A DNA stretch of 64,000 nucleotides from positions 5,022,001-5,086,000 of the forward strand of contig OY751491.1 in NCBI GenBank assembly GCA_963565915.1, given 5' to 3'. Origin of the DNA: Entoloma clypeatum (Eukaryota; Basidiomycota; Agaricomycetes; Agaricales; Entolomataceae). Positions 31,400 through 43,448 of the stretch are shown here, piece by piece. The position numbers and the translations under genes were made by a program. Positions within the stretch are counted from its first letter, which is position 1. Every line of letters begins with the position of its first letter. A model generated the notes under the pieces. That model was not told the origin of the DNA. It was given only the letters and a program-made list of their open reading frames with translations, and ran no database searches.

Positions 31400-33280
31400 A
31401 CTTTCGACAGATCGCCCGACGCAGAACTCATCAACGAAGGACAGGCTTCGAACGGTTTGGCATGGCGTCGGGCAGGTCCTGCAGAAGGTGGAGAAATGCC
31501 TTTCGGGAACCCCGGTCAAGTCAGTTGTCGCTGCTGTTAACGTCCTCATCGAGGTCACAAATGTACTTTGTCCACTTCCCAGGATCCCGAAACGGCTGAT
31601 GACCAGTTTCTCAGGCAGTCGTAGACAATAGGAACGCGCTTCAAGATCGCATTACCCAGACTGCCGAACGGCTCAAGGTTGTGAATGCCGCATTATTGGA
31701 AGTAGAATCCGACATCGCGGAAAGCAGAATCCTAGGAAGACGATCGAAGCGAGCTTTAAACGGATTGATGAGTCTACCAAGAACTTTCATGTGCGTGGAT
31801 CAGGCATACAGGATATGATCACGCTCATCCGTTGCTTCCAGCTCGACATTGTCATAAGCATCGAGAGAAGCACGGACAAAATCCAGGAGTCACTCTCGGT
31901 ATGCGTCGCGAGGCTATCAAAAGGGGTACTAACGATCAGGGCTAGCAACTACGCCTCGATAGCTGGCCCCGTTTTCAGAAGGCGGTGTACAATGCTGATC
32001 TTGGAGAGACAGCGACGATAACCCGCGAACAATGCACAAAGGGAACGCGCGTAAAGATACTAAACCGTATATACGAATGGGCAATGGAACCCGCGTTAGG
32101 CAGTCCGTGCGTCTTCTGGTTGACAGCCAGGCGGGGTCTGTAAGATCTGCCATTAGCTATGAACCTCCTTGGATCACATGCCCAATGTGCCCCAATGCTC
32201 CAACGAGCCCGTGAATGGGTGCTGAAGGCGAGAATCCCATGTCACGTCGTGGACACTCACTAATAACAAGGAACCAGGGTGATGACGGACATCCTTCAGA
32301 CCTCGCTGGAGACATTGCCCAGGCGGCAAACTTTGCGACATATTTCACCGGGAGCTTGGCAGCACACTCCACACCACACCTATATATCTCGTCATTAGCG
32401 ACATGGTCGCGGGATTCTATGATGTCCCGGATCTGGAAGGACCAGTTTTCTCGTGGCCCTGCCGTCAAACAGATTCAAGGGAGCAGTACTGTGCTGTGGC
32501 TCTGATGACCATTCGGAGCCACGGTTGGGTCTTTTCTGTCGCGTTTTCGGCAGATGGCACCCGTATCGTCTCTGGGTCAGATGACAAATTTGTGCAGGTA
32601 TGGGATGCCTCGACGGGTGCAGAGTTGACAGCCTTGAGTGGCCACACTGACACCGTTTCTTCAGTCGCATTTTCGAGTGATGGGACTTGTATTCTCTCTG
32701 GCTCACACGACAAGTCTATGCGGGTGTGGGATGCGTCCACAGGTGCAGAGCTGGCGATCCTGAATGGCCATATTTCTGTTGTTTTGTCTATCGCCTTTTC
32801 GAACGACGGTTCCCGTATTGTCTCCGGCTCAGGAGACGAGTCTGTGCGGTTGTGGGACGCCTCGACGGGTGCACAATTGATGACACTGAATGGCCACACT
32901 GACACGGTTTGGTGCGTCGCATTTTCTAGTGATGGCACTCGTATTCTGTCTGGCTCGCGCGACAAGTCTGCGCGGGTGTGGGATGCCTTGACAGGCAGAG
33001 AGCTAATGACCCTGACTGGCCACACCGACGCTGTTTCGTCCGTCGCGTTCTCGAGTGATGGCACCCATATTGTCTCTGGCTCACACGACGAGTCTTGTGC
33101 GGGTGTGGGATGCCTTGACGGGCGCAGACCTGACAGCCATGACTGGCCACACCTCTGTTGTTATGTCCGTTGCGTTCTCGGTCGATGGCACCCGGATTGT
33201 CTCTGGATCATTCGACGAGTCTGTCCGGGTGTGGGGTGTGGTTCATGGCGACCAAGATTGGGATTGTGCGGCTGCATGAT
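31400..33280 (+). pseudogene. NLR-type gene relic: N-terminal region, broken NACHT start, WD40 repeats
   Basis: Exon pieces from about 31430 read VEKCLSGTPVKSVVAAVNVL, an intron, then AVVDNRNALQDRITQTAERL, typical of the N-terminal part of agaricomycete NLRs. At about 32040-32115 KGTRVKILNRIYEWAMEP and CVFWLTA match the run-in to the NACHT P-loop, but a stop follows and the P-loop itself and the rest of the NTPase are missing. TPHLYISSLATWSRDS (about 32370-32415), the linker before WD40, appears next. About seven WD40 repeats follow from 32505. A frame change at about 32490 and an extra T at about 33093 break them. Such proteins sense non-self; this copy cannot work. Confidence 0.7.
32505..33280 (+). 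repeat. WD40 repeat block, about 126-bp units
   Basis: Roughly seven in-register units of 42 codons encode SVAFSSDGTRIVSGS..K..RVWDASTG.EL..L.GHT. The units are highly alike at the DNA level, as is usual for fungal non-self recognition repeats that undergo concerted evolution. The register is lost by one base near 33093 and regained in the next frame. Confidence 0.8.
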
Positions 33281-33982
33281 CACCAACGCCTCATGTGCGT
33301 ACCAACAGAGATCAAGGGGGTGCTGTGTCAACCCCACAATCCCCTCATAAAGGGTCGGCCACAGTAAATTTCGCATACTCTAAGCTCGGGCAGGAGTGGG
33401 CAGAATGTTATACACAAGTAGATATTCAGTAGAACCTTGATATCAGAGTTAACCCATCGTTCTCTACTCCAGCGGGAGAGAGGGTTATACCAGTTGAGAA
33501 CGCCTTGCCGAATCCATTCATTCTTCCATGCTAAGCCTGGATGTGGGGTTTTTGTGTTGTTTAACTGGTTGAATAAGTAGACGTTACGGGACATTCAAGA
33601 GACGTTGTTTACCGGCTACGTCGTCATGCAGTAGTACCTAAGGGCATCAAGAACTTGCGTCAACGCCTTGTACAACCACGGTCCGAAAGACCAACGTTAG
33701 CGAACCAAAGCAAAGAAATTTGAGAGCAATGCTGGCTTTGGTATGTCAATGGATGCGATGTGGAAACGGAGAAGAATGCATATGATTCAAGTTCCAATCG
33801 CGGCTCATCAATCAATTCCGCCTAAGCGACAAAACTGATGCGGAGCGCATTGCTCCCTTCCTTGTCCGGAACCACCACCACCACCACCACCGAGTCTGCA
33901 GCGCAGCTCCGTCTTTCTCGACAAGTGCAGGACACTAATTACTGATACCAACTGACGCCGGGCGTTATAACAGTTTCAGCAA
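33281..33982. other. Intergenic, no gene seen
   Basis: AT-leaning stretch between the WD40 relic and the next membrane protein gene. A short CCA/CAC triplet run occurs near 33870-33890. Confidence 0.4.
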
Positions 33983-35878
33983 ATGATGCAGACACGTTCT
34001 CCACCACCAGCTCTCCAGCTGCTGCGTAAGTGCCATCCGACCTCAAATCATCACTTTCTCGTGCTCATGGGGCCTTGCGTAAGGATAGATGACAACACAC
34101 TGCTAGGTAATGTTCCTCTCTCCTCCCTCCCGAACAGAGAAAGCCAACGAAAATCGTTTCCAGAGGCCCAACGTCCGCGTCTCCCGCAGACCCGCCCTCC
34201 CCATCGCCCACCACGTACCCAATGGCAGATGGTGAAGCTCTTTTGGCGGATATACAAGGCAGACTGGAGGACGGTCGTCATCGCCGGTTTGTACCCCACA
34301 CTCTTTTCGCTGGACCTTCCCCATTTCTGAAATCGGAGAATGTTTATTTAGTTGCAGCGATCAATGCGTTGCGATTCTCGTTCTCGTGAGTCTCCTTAGC
34401 CTTTCATTGTCCCAACTGCCCTCGTTGAAGCGCAGGAAATCATTCAGAGCCGTACGTCACTGTCTAATCTCCCAACACAACTTCCGCTCACCCCAACACC
34501 AGACAAATGCATTCGAGCATTTCAACCTCGACACTCTGCGTGAGCACCCACCCCTCTTCACCCTTCCAATGTCCCTCACACTGGAAACACAGACCACGTC
34601 CCCCGCCTCTCACGCATATCCGCCGCGCTCGGCGGCATCTACATCACCACGGCCGCCATCCAGGCTTTCGGAGTCCTCAGTGCGTCCTTGGTCAGTACCC
34701 CCAAACGTGCCTCCAATGTATCGTCGACATGATCCTGACACCCAGCATCGAACACAGAAACGTCCCGTCCTCATCCGGATCTACGCCCACCTCTCCTTCC
34801 TTTCCGCACTCCTCATCACGACAGCGGGGTTCGTCACCAGTGTATCGTACTTCATTCTCGGGGTAAATACTTCCCCGTCAGTTTCGCGTATCAACTTCCT
34901 GACAATATACACACAGGATGACCTGGTAGCAGAATGCATCTCCCTCTCTGTCATCGGAAGTCATCACACCAGATCTCTGTTCGTCAGTACCGCCCTCATC
35001 CTCACCCCCTTATCAGTTCCTCACTACCCTCCGCCAACAGCACACCAAATCCCTGAAATCCGCGCTTCCCACTCTCAAAACCGCCTACGAACGTACGCCT
35101 CTCTCTTCCCTCCCTACCTTCCCTTACTCACTCACTCACCCATTCACAAGGCTGCACCAAAGCCTACACGCACCCACCAACCCCAGCCCCCCTCCTCCCG
35201 CTCTCCCTCCTCCTCTTCACCCTCCTCCCCTCCGCCCTCTTCTTCTTCCTCTCCTACACCTACTACAAACAAACCACCGACCCCACACACCCCGCCAACC
35301 TCATCCACACCCACACCCGTACCACCACCGACAGAGGAAACGGAAAGTCTAAAGCCTCCGCACCGCGCCTCCGATCCCGAGAAGTCCACCCCCTCGAACG
35401 CCTCAACCTCCTCGGGAACACCAGCGCCTCAATCACCACCACCACCGCCACCACCACCACATCGTCGACGCCAAGTTCCCCGGCAAAGAGCGTAGACATA
35501 ACCACCCTCCTCGCTCGGCCTCGTCACCACCCCAAACCCAAGAAAACCCACCGGAATACCTCGACCTTAAGCACCCGCTCGCCATACAACATCACACCCG
35601 GGCCTCCAAGCTTTGGCGCCACAGCTGGGCCCAGCCGGCGCCCCGGTGTCGGAATGGGACTAAGAGTAGGTGGAGGTGGAGGAACAGGAACTGTCGTCGG
35701 TGCTGGTGCCGCAGGAGGCAGTGGACCTACGCATGCAGGTGCAGGGGGAAACGGAGGTGAAGGGGGGTACGCACGATCGGTGTGGTTCAGCCGGACAGGG
35801 ACCGCAGGTAGCGGGAGCTACGGAGGGTATGGATACTCGTACGGGTATGGAGACGTTTATGCAGGGCGGCTGATCTGA
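33983..35878 (+). CDS. Multi-pass membrane protein with Gly/Ser/Tyr-rich tail
   Basis: A spliced gene of about eight to ten exons. Recognisable pieces in order: a start near 33983, NALRFSFS, TNAFEHFNLDTLREHP, LSRISAALGGIYITTAAIQA, RIYAHLSFLSALLITTAGFV, DDLVAECISLS, and PLSLLLFTLLPSALFFFLSY. These give at least three strong transmembrane segments. The last long exon (from about 35150) continues with a basic Ser/Thr-rich domain and ends in a Gly-rich tail (YGGYGYSYGYGD) with a stop at 35876-35878. Long apparently open frames in other registers here are by-products of Pro/Ser-rich composition. The gene is oriented like a second member of the uncharacterised membrane family at 27932-29564. Exon ends are approximate. 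Confidence 0.6.
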
Positions 35879-36444
35879 GAGCGACGAGCAAGTGCACTCG
35901 GAGACAGACAACTCATGGTGTAGCAAGAGGCGTCGATGCTGTAACTTATTCTAGTCGTGATAATTGAGGACATGTTGACGTTTCAACAAGGCATTCAACA
36001 TGACTGTGGTCAACCCCAATGTGTCAAGCCACAGGCACAGACAGAGCTTCATCTACATAAATCGCCCTAGATGCCGATATTTTTTTCAAACTCATATGCC
36101 TGATCTTGTCAGCTTGCATAACAACAGGGGCCCGATGGCAGTCATACATGCGTTCGAACTTCGCCATCGGCGAACAGTGATAGATCCTGAAGATCTCTGC
36201 ATGGGCATGTCTCTTCGACTGCGATAATCGCAATCTCCGATGGCCGCAGCGAAAAACCGCAGATAAGGAAAACGAAAGAAAGACGCATACGCGGGGGAGG
36301 GCATCAGAGTTTTTCTTTTTCGTGTTGCAAACATAGCATAAAAGTGAGGCGAGTATAATGCATATATGTCGGCATGCGTACGAGGGGGTGGGCTGTAGCG
36401 AGGAGGGAGAAAGATAAAATCAAGGAAGAACAGGAATCCAACGT
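35879..36444. other. Intergenic between convergent genes
   Basis: Contains the 3' regions of the membrane protein gene (+) and of the eL31 gene (-). No additional gene seen. Confidence 0.5.
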
Positions 36445-37061
36445 CTACTCCGCGTCCACTACGGTGGTTTGAAGACCCTGCGCCGTACAAAGACGAGGAT
36501 CAGACGAACGAAAGACGACAAGGAATAATAAACGACGCGCACCTTGAACGATGTCACCGGCACATGCGAAGCATACGTGAACAGCTTCTCCTTTGCATTC
36601 TCCTCATCATTTCGCTTCCCTGCAATCAGCAACGGCCGTCAATCAGCTTCCCCAAGCCCACCAAAAAAGAGTGGATAACGACAACGACTCACGCTCAAGC
36701 TTGACCCGAATCCGATGCGGCACGGTCTTGACGCCCTGGGCCCAGAGCGCCTGGTTCAGCTTGGGATCGAGCCGGACGTCCGCGGTGCCCATGGCCTTTT
36801 GGGCAAAGTCTTTGACGGACTTGATGGCCCAGGGGGCACGCTTCTTGAAGGAGCGGCCGTGGACGAGTTTGTGGAGGTGGATGGTGTATTCGCGGGTGAC
36901 GACGTCTTGGAGGGCGGAGCGGGTCTTGCCGCCGGTCTGTAAAGTATCAGATTATCGTTGGTGGTGGGGGTGGGGGATGGACCTTTTTCTTTTGGGGAAC
37001 GACCTGCGTGGGTTGGGTCAGCGATGGGGGAAAGAACTGGGGAGAGAGAGAGGCTCACCAT
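36445..37061 (-). CDS. Ribosomal protein eL31 (large subunit)
   Basis: Five exons (37061-37059, 37003-36983, 36936-36693, 36619-36543, 36477-36445) give exactly 125 residues, the normal length for eL31. The first exon is just the ATG, a pattern often seen in ribosomal protein genes. Family signatures: [47 protein letters not shown], and the C-terminus HVPVTSFK followed by GLQTTVV. eL31 sits on the large ribosomal subunit near the peptide exit tunnel. It is a housekeeping gene, expected to be single copy and strongly expressed, which anchors this part of the window as ordinary chromosome despite the mobile elements around it. Confidence 0.95.
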
Positions 37062-37577
37062 TTTTCTTGAGGCTGTCGGTGTCGATGAGGAGGGGGGGAT
37101 TTGTTTGGGTTCTGATCTCGTCACTGTTGTGCAGACAACACAAGGTTCAGGTGGCTTGGCAGTTATTTCCCGGCGATCCCCGGTCAGGTCACGAGACGAG
37201 TGCCCTCTTTTGGAGATCTTTGTTGCGCTGTGTCGTAACCACTCTTGGCGCGTTTGGGGTCCCGAATTAGACCCTCGTTTGTGCCTTTGTTCCCCTCTTG
37301 CAGCGTCCAGTTCAGTCAGCGAGGAAGGAGATGGTGCTCGGCATTGTTCTACGGAACACGATACACCCCACTTTCGATCGCTGTGCGTTGTGCGCATCAA
37401 CGGAAAGTCACAGGGTTCCTGCATGCTCGGCAAAACTCGTTGATGGTGGTTCGAATTTCCAAAGGAAGCGTTATTTAAAGAGCGACGCGTCTCACTTTTT
37501 CTTTTCATCCCTTCTTCTTTGGTGACTCTCCCTTGTTCGCAGTCTTTCAGCGCCGCTTCTTCCCTAAACCCTTGACC
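37062..37577. promoter_or_regulatory. Shared upstream region of eL31 and the CFEM gene
   Basis: The two genes are transcribed away from each other, so these 516 bases must hold both promoters. A pyrimidine-rich stretch precedes the CFEM gene start, as usual for fungal genes. No specific factor site can be named. Confidence 0.5.
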
Positions 37578-38257
37578 ATGCGCCTCTCATTCGCCATCGT
37601 TGCCCTCTTCTCCCTCTCCGTCTCCGCCACCCTCCTGCCCAGGCAGCTCCCAAGTCCGTACCCCCCTCCTCCCACTAACCCTTCACCCAACTAACCCACC
37701 TGCCGTTCCCCAACAGGTTGCGCCAGCCCATGTCTAACTGGCACCACCGTCACTGACAGCGGCACCACATGCAGTGCCACCGACAACGCCTGCCTCTGCC
37801 GCGACCAAAAATTCGTCGACACCTCCACCACCTGCATCACCAAGAACTGCTTAGGCTCCGACCTCACAACAGCAGTCAAAGCCGCCCAGAGCATCTGTCA
37901 AGCTTTCGTACGTCTCTCCCTTCCCATCGGTCTCCTCCCCCCCCCCCCCCGTCTGACCCGTTCTTCTCATCACAGGGCGTAACCCTAACCGGAACTCTCC
38001 CCACCGGTTCTGCTGGCTCTGGCGCTTCGTCTACCGCCGCCGGTGCATCCACCACCGCCACACACCCTGCTGGTAGCGGGTCAGCACCCCCCATCCTTTC
38101 TCTCTTCCAGACTCCCTTCTAACCACTCGCTTTCTTCTTCAGCTCGGCATCATCTGCCGCCCCTTCCGCCACCAAAACCTCCAGCGGCGCATCCACCCAT
38201 GGTGTCAATGCATTGGCAGGCCTTGCTGCTGTTGGTCTCGCTGCTTTGGTGCTGTAG
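37578..38257 (+). CDS. CFEM-domain GPI-anchored surface protein
   Basis: Exons 37578-37653, 37717-37907, 37976 to about 38080, and about 38142-38257. The N-terminal signal peptide is RLSFAIVALFSLSVSATLL. The mature part has eight cysteines in CFEM order (CASPC, TTC, ACLC, TTC, NC, SIC). A Ser/Thr/Ala-rich stalk and a hydrophobic C-terminus (NALAGLAAVGLAALVL) follow, as in a GPI attachment signal. CFEM proteins sit in the fungal cell wall or membrane; some bind haem or iron, others act in wall structure or host contact. Nothing here decides between those. A C12-13 run lies within the second intron. Confidence 0.9.
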
Positions 38258-38744
38258 ATCTCCCCTTCGCCCCAATATAACTTATCTATCTATCACTTTC
38301 GATCATACTTCTTACATATACACGCCTACGTTCCTTCAGCCCGAAACGTGTCGTAAAACCGGAAAGGGGGGGGATAACTTTTAACCTCCCCTTGCCTTCT
38401 TTTCGAATACTACTCTTGATAATTCCCCCAGTTATACCCTGCCGTGCTGTTTTGTAACCCTAGCTCGTGCAATGAGTGGATATGTTCCTGTGTAGCTCCT
38501 GTGCGATTTTTCTTCGACATGGCGATTGTCTACTCTGTCTCGTCATAAGTTTCACCATGACTATGGACTTGGTGTTATATTTGCGATGTCGCCCGATTTG
38601 GTCACTAACGCGTTATATGATTTTTTGACCTCTACCTACATGTTCCCCTCCACAACATTGTATTCCCTCAGTTATGCTCATATCAGCGCTATTTCAGTTT
38701 TCCAGTCCCCAGTTTTAAATTCGACTTGAGCGATTATAGCCCCC
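38258..38744. other. Intergenic, no gene seen
   Basis: 3' region of the CFEM gene followed by AT-rich sequence; no gene recognised. Confidence 0.4.
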
Positions 38745-40257
38745 CATGAAGGTCCACGACCAGCCACAGCAAGAGTCAAAGGTGGACCACGACCACGTCA
38801 CGTCGATTGATATGACAGCGCCGAAAACAGAACCCGTCGAGGCAGAGAACGGAGGGACACCGGCGGCTGAACGTGAATGTGAGTGGTAATGGATCAAATT
38901 TCGGAAAATGGGACCCTGATCCGCATCTACAGTTTGCATTACCGCACGACTCTGATAGAAAGGATGTCCATCTCTCGTCGTCACTTTCATCCGCAAGACG
39001 GCAGATCCAGCGGGCCTCTTGCGATGCCGCACAAAGTAGAGCCATACATGGTCCCCTTGTCGTAAGTCTGCCCTCGCTCTCACAAGTCCGGCACCCGCAC
39101 TCGCCGTCTTCCCAGACACCGTCGTCTTTCCCCGTATGACTACCACATGCAGTCCCCGCCCCTCTCAACCCTAACACACTCTTCCCAGCCCCACCAGCCC
39201 CCTGCTAGACCGCGGCCACATCTCCACTCCGCCTACTCTCCCCTCCTCCTCACCTGTACCCCTATCCGCACCAGATCCTGCTCTCCTCAGCTTCCGGCAC
39301 CACTTTTTTCCCCGAGAGAGCATTCCCCACGGATATATCTACCACCACCCGCCTCACCTCGACCCCCCGGTACGACCCCTCAGCCCATGGCCCCCCTATG
39401 GTCACAGCTACGCGTACTCTCCCATGCCACCGCACCCCAGCGGCACCCCCATCATCCACCCTCTTCCTGACTACCATACGCAGCCACACCACCGCAGCCA
39501 CACCACCCGCAGCATGTCTGCGATCCGTATGGTCACCCCGTACCCATCGTCCCCAACACCCAGCTCCTCAGCATCCAGCTCAACCTGGGCCATAGATCAT
39601 GCACACTGACGCTGCTTCATCTGTTGCATCGCCGTTGCATCACAGACACCTCGACCTGGCGTCGTTCCAATCCTCATCCTGGAAAAGTCGTCTTGCCCCA
39701 ATCTGAATCTAACGCCCTGCTCCACCAGCTCTGCAACAAATGCGGCCTCCTCGAGCGCACCCACTCCCGTCCTCGTCCGGAACAGTCCCCGCACAAACGG
39801 GGCCCATTAGCAATGTCTACCTTGCGTTCTCGCAGTCCAACTCAGTCGAGCGGAGAGGCCCCTCAACAACGCGCTAGCACCAATCCCGCCCTTCCTGCCG
39901 GAGGAACTCCCATCCCGCCTCTCGACAGGCGGGACTACAATAAAAGCGCACAAAGGCCCGGATCAGGCTCTGGCGGAAACACTCCCCCCTCAGACAAGGA
40001 CAAGCCAGCACGATTATGCTCCCAGGTCCGCAGTCATGGAACAACCCTCCAGCCGCTGCTTCCGCTGTTTCCTTTGATGGTCCTGCCGCTGCAGGTGCGT
40101 TCTCCACCCGCCTACCACCCGCCCCGGGCCAGGACTCGGTCTCGAGCCCCAACGGAAGCCCCAACATCGGCAAAGCTGGTGTGCCTCCCTACTGGGGAGA
40201 AGGCTCAGGGAGAGACCGACGGTCTGCCACACAACGCGGCTTCGACTGCCGAAAGTA
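38745..40257 (+). pseudogene. GATA-type zinc-finger gene, probably decayed
   Basis: From an ATG at 38745 a short frame (KVHDQPQQESKVDHDHV) precedes a GT donor. A long Pro/His/Ser-rich region (39290-39600), typical of basidiomycete transcription factors, follows. At about 39639-39665 DTSTWRRSNPHPGK is joined through a possible intron to LCNKCGLLERTHSRPRPEQ (39731-39787). These two halves are the body of a GATA zinc finger. The first cysteine pair is incomplete in frame: only one Cys lies before TDTSTWRR, and a neighbouring frame holds the others, suggesting indels. A stop at 39607-39609 also separates the Pro-rich part from the finger. If functional through unseen splicing it would bind DNA in the nucleus; I favour decay. 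Confidence 0.5.
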
Positions 40258-40394
40258 GTAGCCCAGGGGACCGGGGATGGCGGATGGGGGAAGTGGTAGG
40301 GTGGTCCATCCTCGTACGCCGTTCACACCACCCAGCCTATTCTGTCAGAAAACCTCATTACCCCCCCATTACCAGCACCATCACTTCCTCCGCC

Positions 40395-41245
40395 GTATAC
40401 GTCTCCGACCCTCTCAACGCCTACGCTCACCTTGGCATGCCCAAGCCCTTGGCCCACCTCGTTCGGCCACTCGATCTCCACGCATTTCAGGCGATAGAAC
40501 CCGTTTCGTCCGCAGCGGATGCAGACCCAACGCCGTCTCTCGTCCCATTGTCTGCCCATCCCCGCAGCGAAAACAACCGAACAAGTCGACAACGACAAGA
40601 CCACACTCGCTCGCAGTCTTTGCCGCAAGAGACCTCAGAGCCGACGAAGAAGGCATCCTGGACTGGGAGTGGGATGATGGCAATGTCGTCCACTGTTTCC
40701 CAGCCCTTATCCAACCTTATCCAAACCCCACACATATTCCCGTGAGTTCTCTTCTACTACGAACGAACGTATGGATGATCCCCACCGGCCCAGCACAGCA
40801 CACTACGCCCATCAAATGAACAATATCCTCTACCTCTTCACCTCCACCTTCACCACCTGTGCCTGTGGCTCCCGCGCCTGGGACTGTGCCCTCGCACAGA
40901 CTGAACATTGCGTCAAGACGATCGGGCTGTCCCTCCTCAACACCGGCGGCACTCGGACGACGAAGGGGAACCTATCGACTTGGGGCTGCTCATTGGTCGC
41001 GAGCGCGGGTTCAGGACGAGGGCGAGGATGAAAGGCTCGGGCGGGATGGGAGGTCGAGATGTGGGCTGCCCAGATGCTGTTTCAGAGGCTGCACCAAGTC
41101 GGCCGCAGGAGATCGATGGCGATGGCGATGTCTCGATGGCGGTCGACGCAGACGAGATGAAGGATGAAGATGTCTCTCTTGGGAGGAACAGTGGAGAGGA
41201 CAGGAACCGGAGTGGTACCACAGTCGGACGTAGCTGTTTCTGATC
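40395..41245 (+). pseudogene. SET-domain gene relic
   Basis: DPLNAYAHLGMPKPLAHLV (about 40410-40466) and, in another frame, RFVRSGCRPNAVSRP (about 40497-40542), then SLAVFAARDLRADEEGILDW and EWDDGNVVH, are consecutive blocks of a basidiomycete SET-domain protein of the histone lysine methyltransferase type. The change of frame near 40480 breaks it. The downstream part to about 41245 is a Pro/Ser-rich tail with short open frames. The catalytic domain's N-terminal part is missing. It lies directly after the GATA-like relic, so a former gene pair may have decayed together or been carried in as fragments. Confidence 0.5.
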
Positions 41246-43448
41246 CAGACCCAACACTACCAACGCCAATGGACTGCGAGCAAGAGAGAAGGAGGCATAG
41301 ATGCCACTGAAGATGAGGAACAGGTGGATTTATTGGGAGATGGAGGCATTGAAGGAGATGTATGGGTCGGCGGAACGGGAGGCGAACCTATGGATAGAGA
41401 AGAGTTAGTCGGCCGCCCTTATCGTCGCTGTGGTCGGGTCTGACAGCGCTTCTGTCTGCGACATTCTCGCTTCGTATCCACCATCTACGAGATGTATTCT
41501 TCGAGTTGGTCAGGTTTGTCCACCTAAAAACGATGAGCTGAATAGTCAGCGTACGATCAAACGTGGTCGTTGTTCACGATGCGAAACTAAACGATGAGTA
41601 ATTTGTGACTCTGGTCTCATGAATGAAGACGGACTTGCACAACACTACGTGTGGTACGAAAGAGTATATTGATAGTGGCACTCCTCCGCCTGATCGATGA
41701 GATCCGGGTTTCTTCCTTCCTCGCTCCCTCACGTCCCCAAATGCCCGTCGTCTTCCGATCCTCTACCCCAAACCGCGGACCGCTGCCACAACTTTATCAT
41801 GATCTCAATCTCCACCTCCGTCGCCAACGGCAACTGCTTCCGCACGCAAAATCGCGCCGGTATGTCGATGAATCCCGGGGAGAAGAGCTTGAGTTGTATG
41901 CGACGTTCGAGCGCATTGTTCAGGGCACAGGAGCGACATGGTGTAGAAGGGAGGGATGAGAAGGAAGATGAGGACTCCATGACGGAGAGGATTGAGGAAG
42001 ATGGTGGTGAAAGAGGGTGACGTTGGGTGGATTTGTGCATTATCATGTGTGCTGGCCTCTCATCGAACGACGACCGCAGACGTCCCATTCTCCACTCTCG
42101 ATACTCTACACGGAACCGCGGACCTCCGCACCACATTATCCGAATCACCATTGTGATCTCCGCCTCCGCCACCAACGGTATCTGCTTCCGCAACCCTCGA
42201 TCATGCTCGCTATGCCGGCAGAGCCTGGGAGGAGAGGCAGAGTCATGTGTGACATTCGGGCACATAACTGCGAACCGGGAGGGAGGTCGTTGTGCTCGTT
42301 GTGGGAGGCAGGGGCGAAAAGGAAGATGGGTGTCCCACGACGGCAGGAAATGAAAAGATATACGGAAGGCGATGGTGGAAGAGGGCGGTTTTGGGTGGAT
42401 TCGTGGGCTACCACCAGGTCCTTCACTCCACTACTGCCATCACCCGTCCACCTCATTCGCCAGGAGAAAACGAAAAGTCGACCCCTGATGATTTTCACCA
42501 GTTTCCATATCCACTACATCACTCAATCGCCTCAATCCTGCAGCCGTGCCAAAGAGATGAGAATGATGACATAGCTCGACGGCTAGTGTAACACGGTCGG
42601 CAAATCCCTCTCTTCACGGTGCTAGTGGCTACCCAGACTTCGTCACTGAGCATAGAAAAGTGTCGAGCGGGAATCGACCTCAAGCGGTTCGGTGTGAGGA
42701 CGGTTGTAGGTGGCGATGGTGTAGGGGGCGATTGGCTTGGGCGTAGTGAACCACGACCACGACACTGTTGGGCTAATTGTGAAGGTGTGGCTTCTTGTGT
42801 CCTGTTGTATGCACGTTAATCTTGATACCCTGAACAACCTGAATAAAAAACGTACCGTCATTTGTTCCATCGCCAACGTGATGTCATGTCCAACATTCAC
42901 GCTCTCTGGACGAAAACTCTCCTCAGCAGTTACGGCCGTTGAAGTCCCAGGTCCCGTGAAAACAGCCCGAGGATTGTCCATGATAACGGCAGAAATGAAG
43001 GCCAATAATACCGTTCTTGGAGAAAATACGAGACGAGATCGACAAGCTGGTGTCTAAGAACGAAGGGGGTTCAAATTCGTGACGAGGAAAGGGTCGTTTG
43101 AAGATTGAAGAGAAGAGGACAAACATGGAATATTGGACATTGAACTCGAGTGAGAGCCACCTAAAAAGTGGAGATGGACCGCCTGTCTGGCCATATAGGG
43201 CACTGGAGGGATGATGAGGACATATGGACGCTTAGGATTACAATTAGATAAGAAAAGTTCAAGTTGAAACGGATACGTACACATTCGACGATTTATGATC
43301 CATAATGATACCCCCGACAAGGAACGTTCTGAAAACGAAGCAGGTCAGACGTCAAGAAGGCGTGGAAAGGGAGGGAATGCAGTTAACAGCACAACGACGG
43401 GAAGGCTGTACAGCCACAAGCCTGTTTAGCTACAATCGCTTTGCCATC
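41246..43448. other. 2.2 kb without a firm gene; contains a diverged duplication
   Basis: Two related segments, about 41740-42040 and 42078-42400, share order and wording (ACCGCGGACC, TGATCTC, CCAACGG, CTGCTTCCGCA and GTGGATT) but differ in many bases. Open frames of 100-180 codons exist on both strands without known motifs. The part 42640-43320 on the - strand has possible exons (FRPESVNVGHDITLAMEQMT then a GT donor) but no recognised family. Confidence 0.35.
41740..42400. repeat. Diverged tandem duplication, two units of about 300 bp
   Basis: Units at about 41740-42040 and 42078-42400 align over much of their length with many substitutions and some indels. The source gene is not recognised. 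Confidence 0.5.

Noticed and set aside
32465..33064. 200-residue open frame antisense to the WD40 repeats
   Set aside because: It is the reverse reading of a periodic sequence and repeats with the same 126-bp period.
34386..35495. Long Pro/Ser/Thr-rich open frame on the + strand
   Set aside because: It crosses clear splice sites and its residues are low-complexity; the alternative exon path gives transmembrane segments and a coherent C-terminus ending at 35878.
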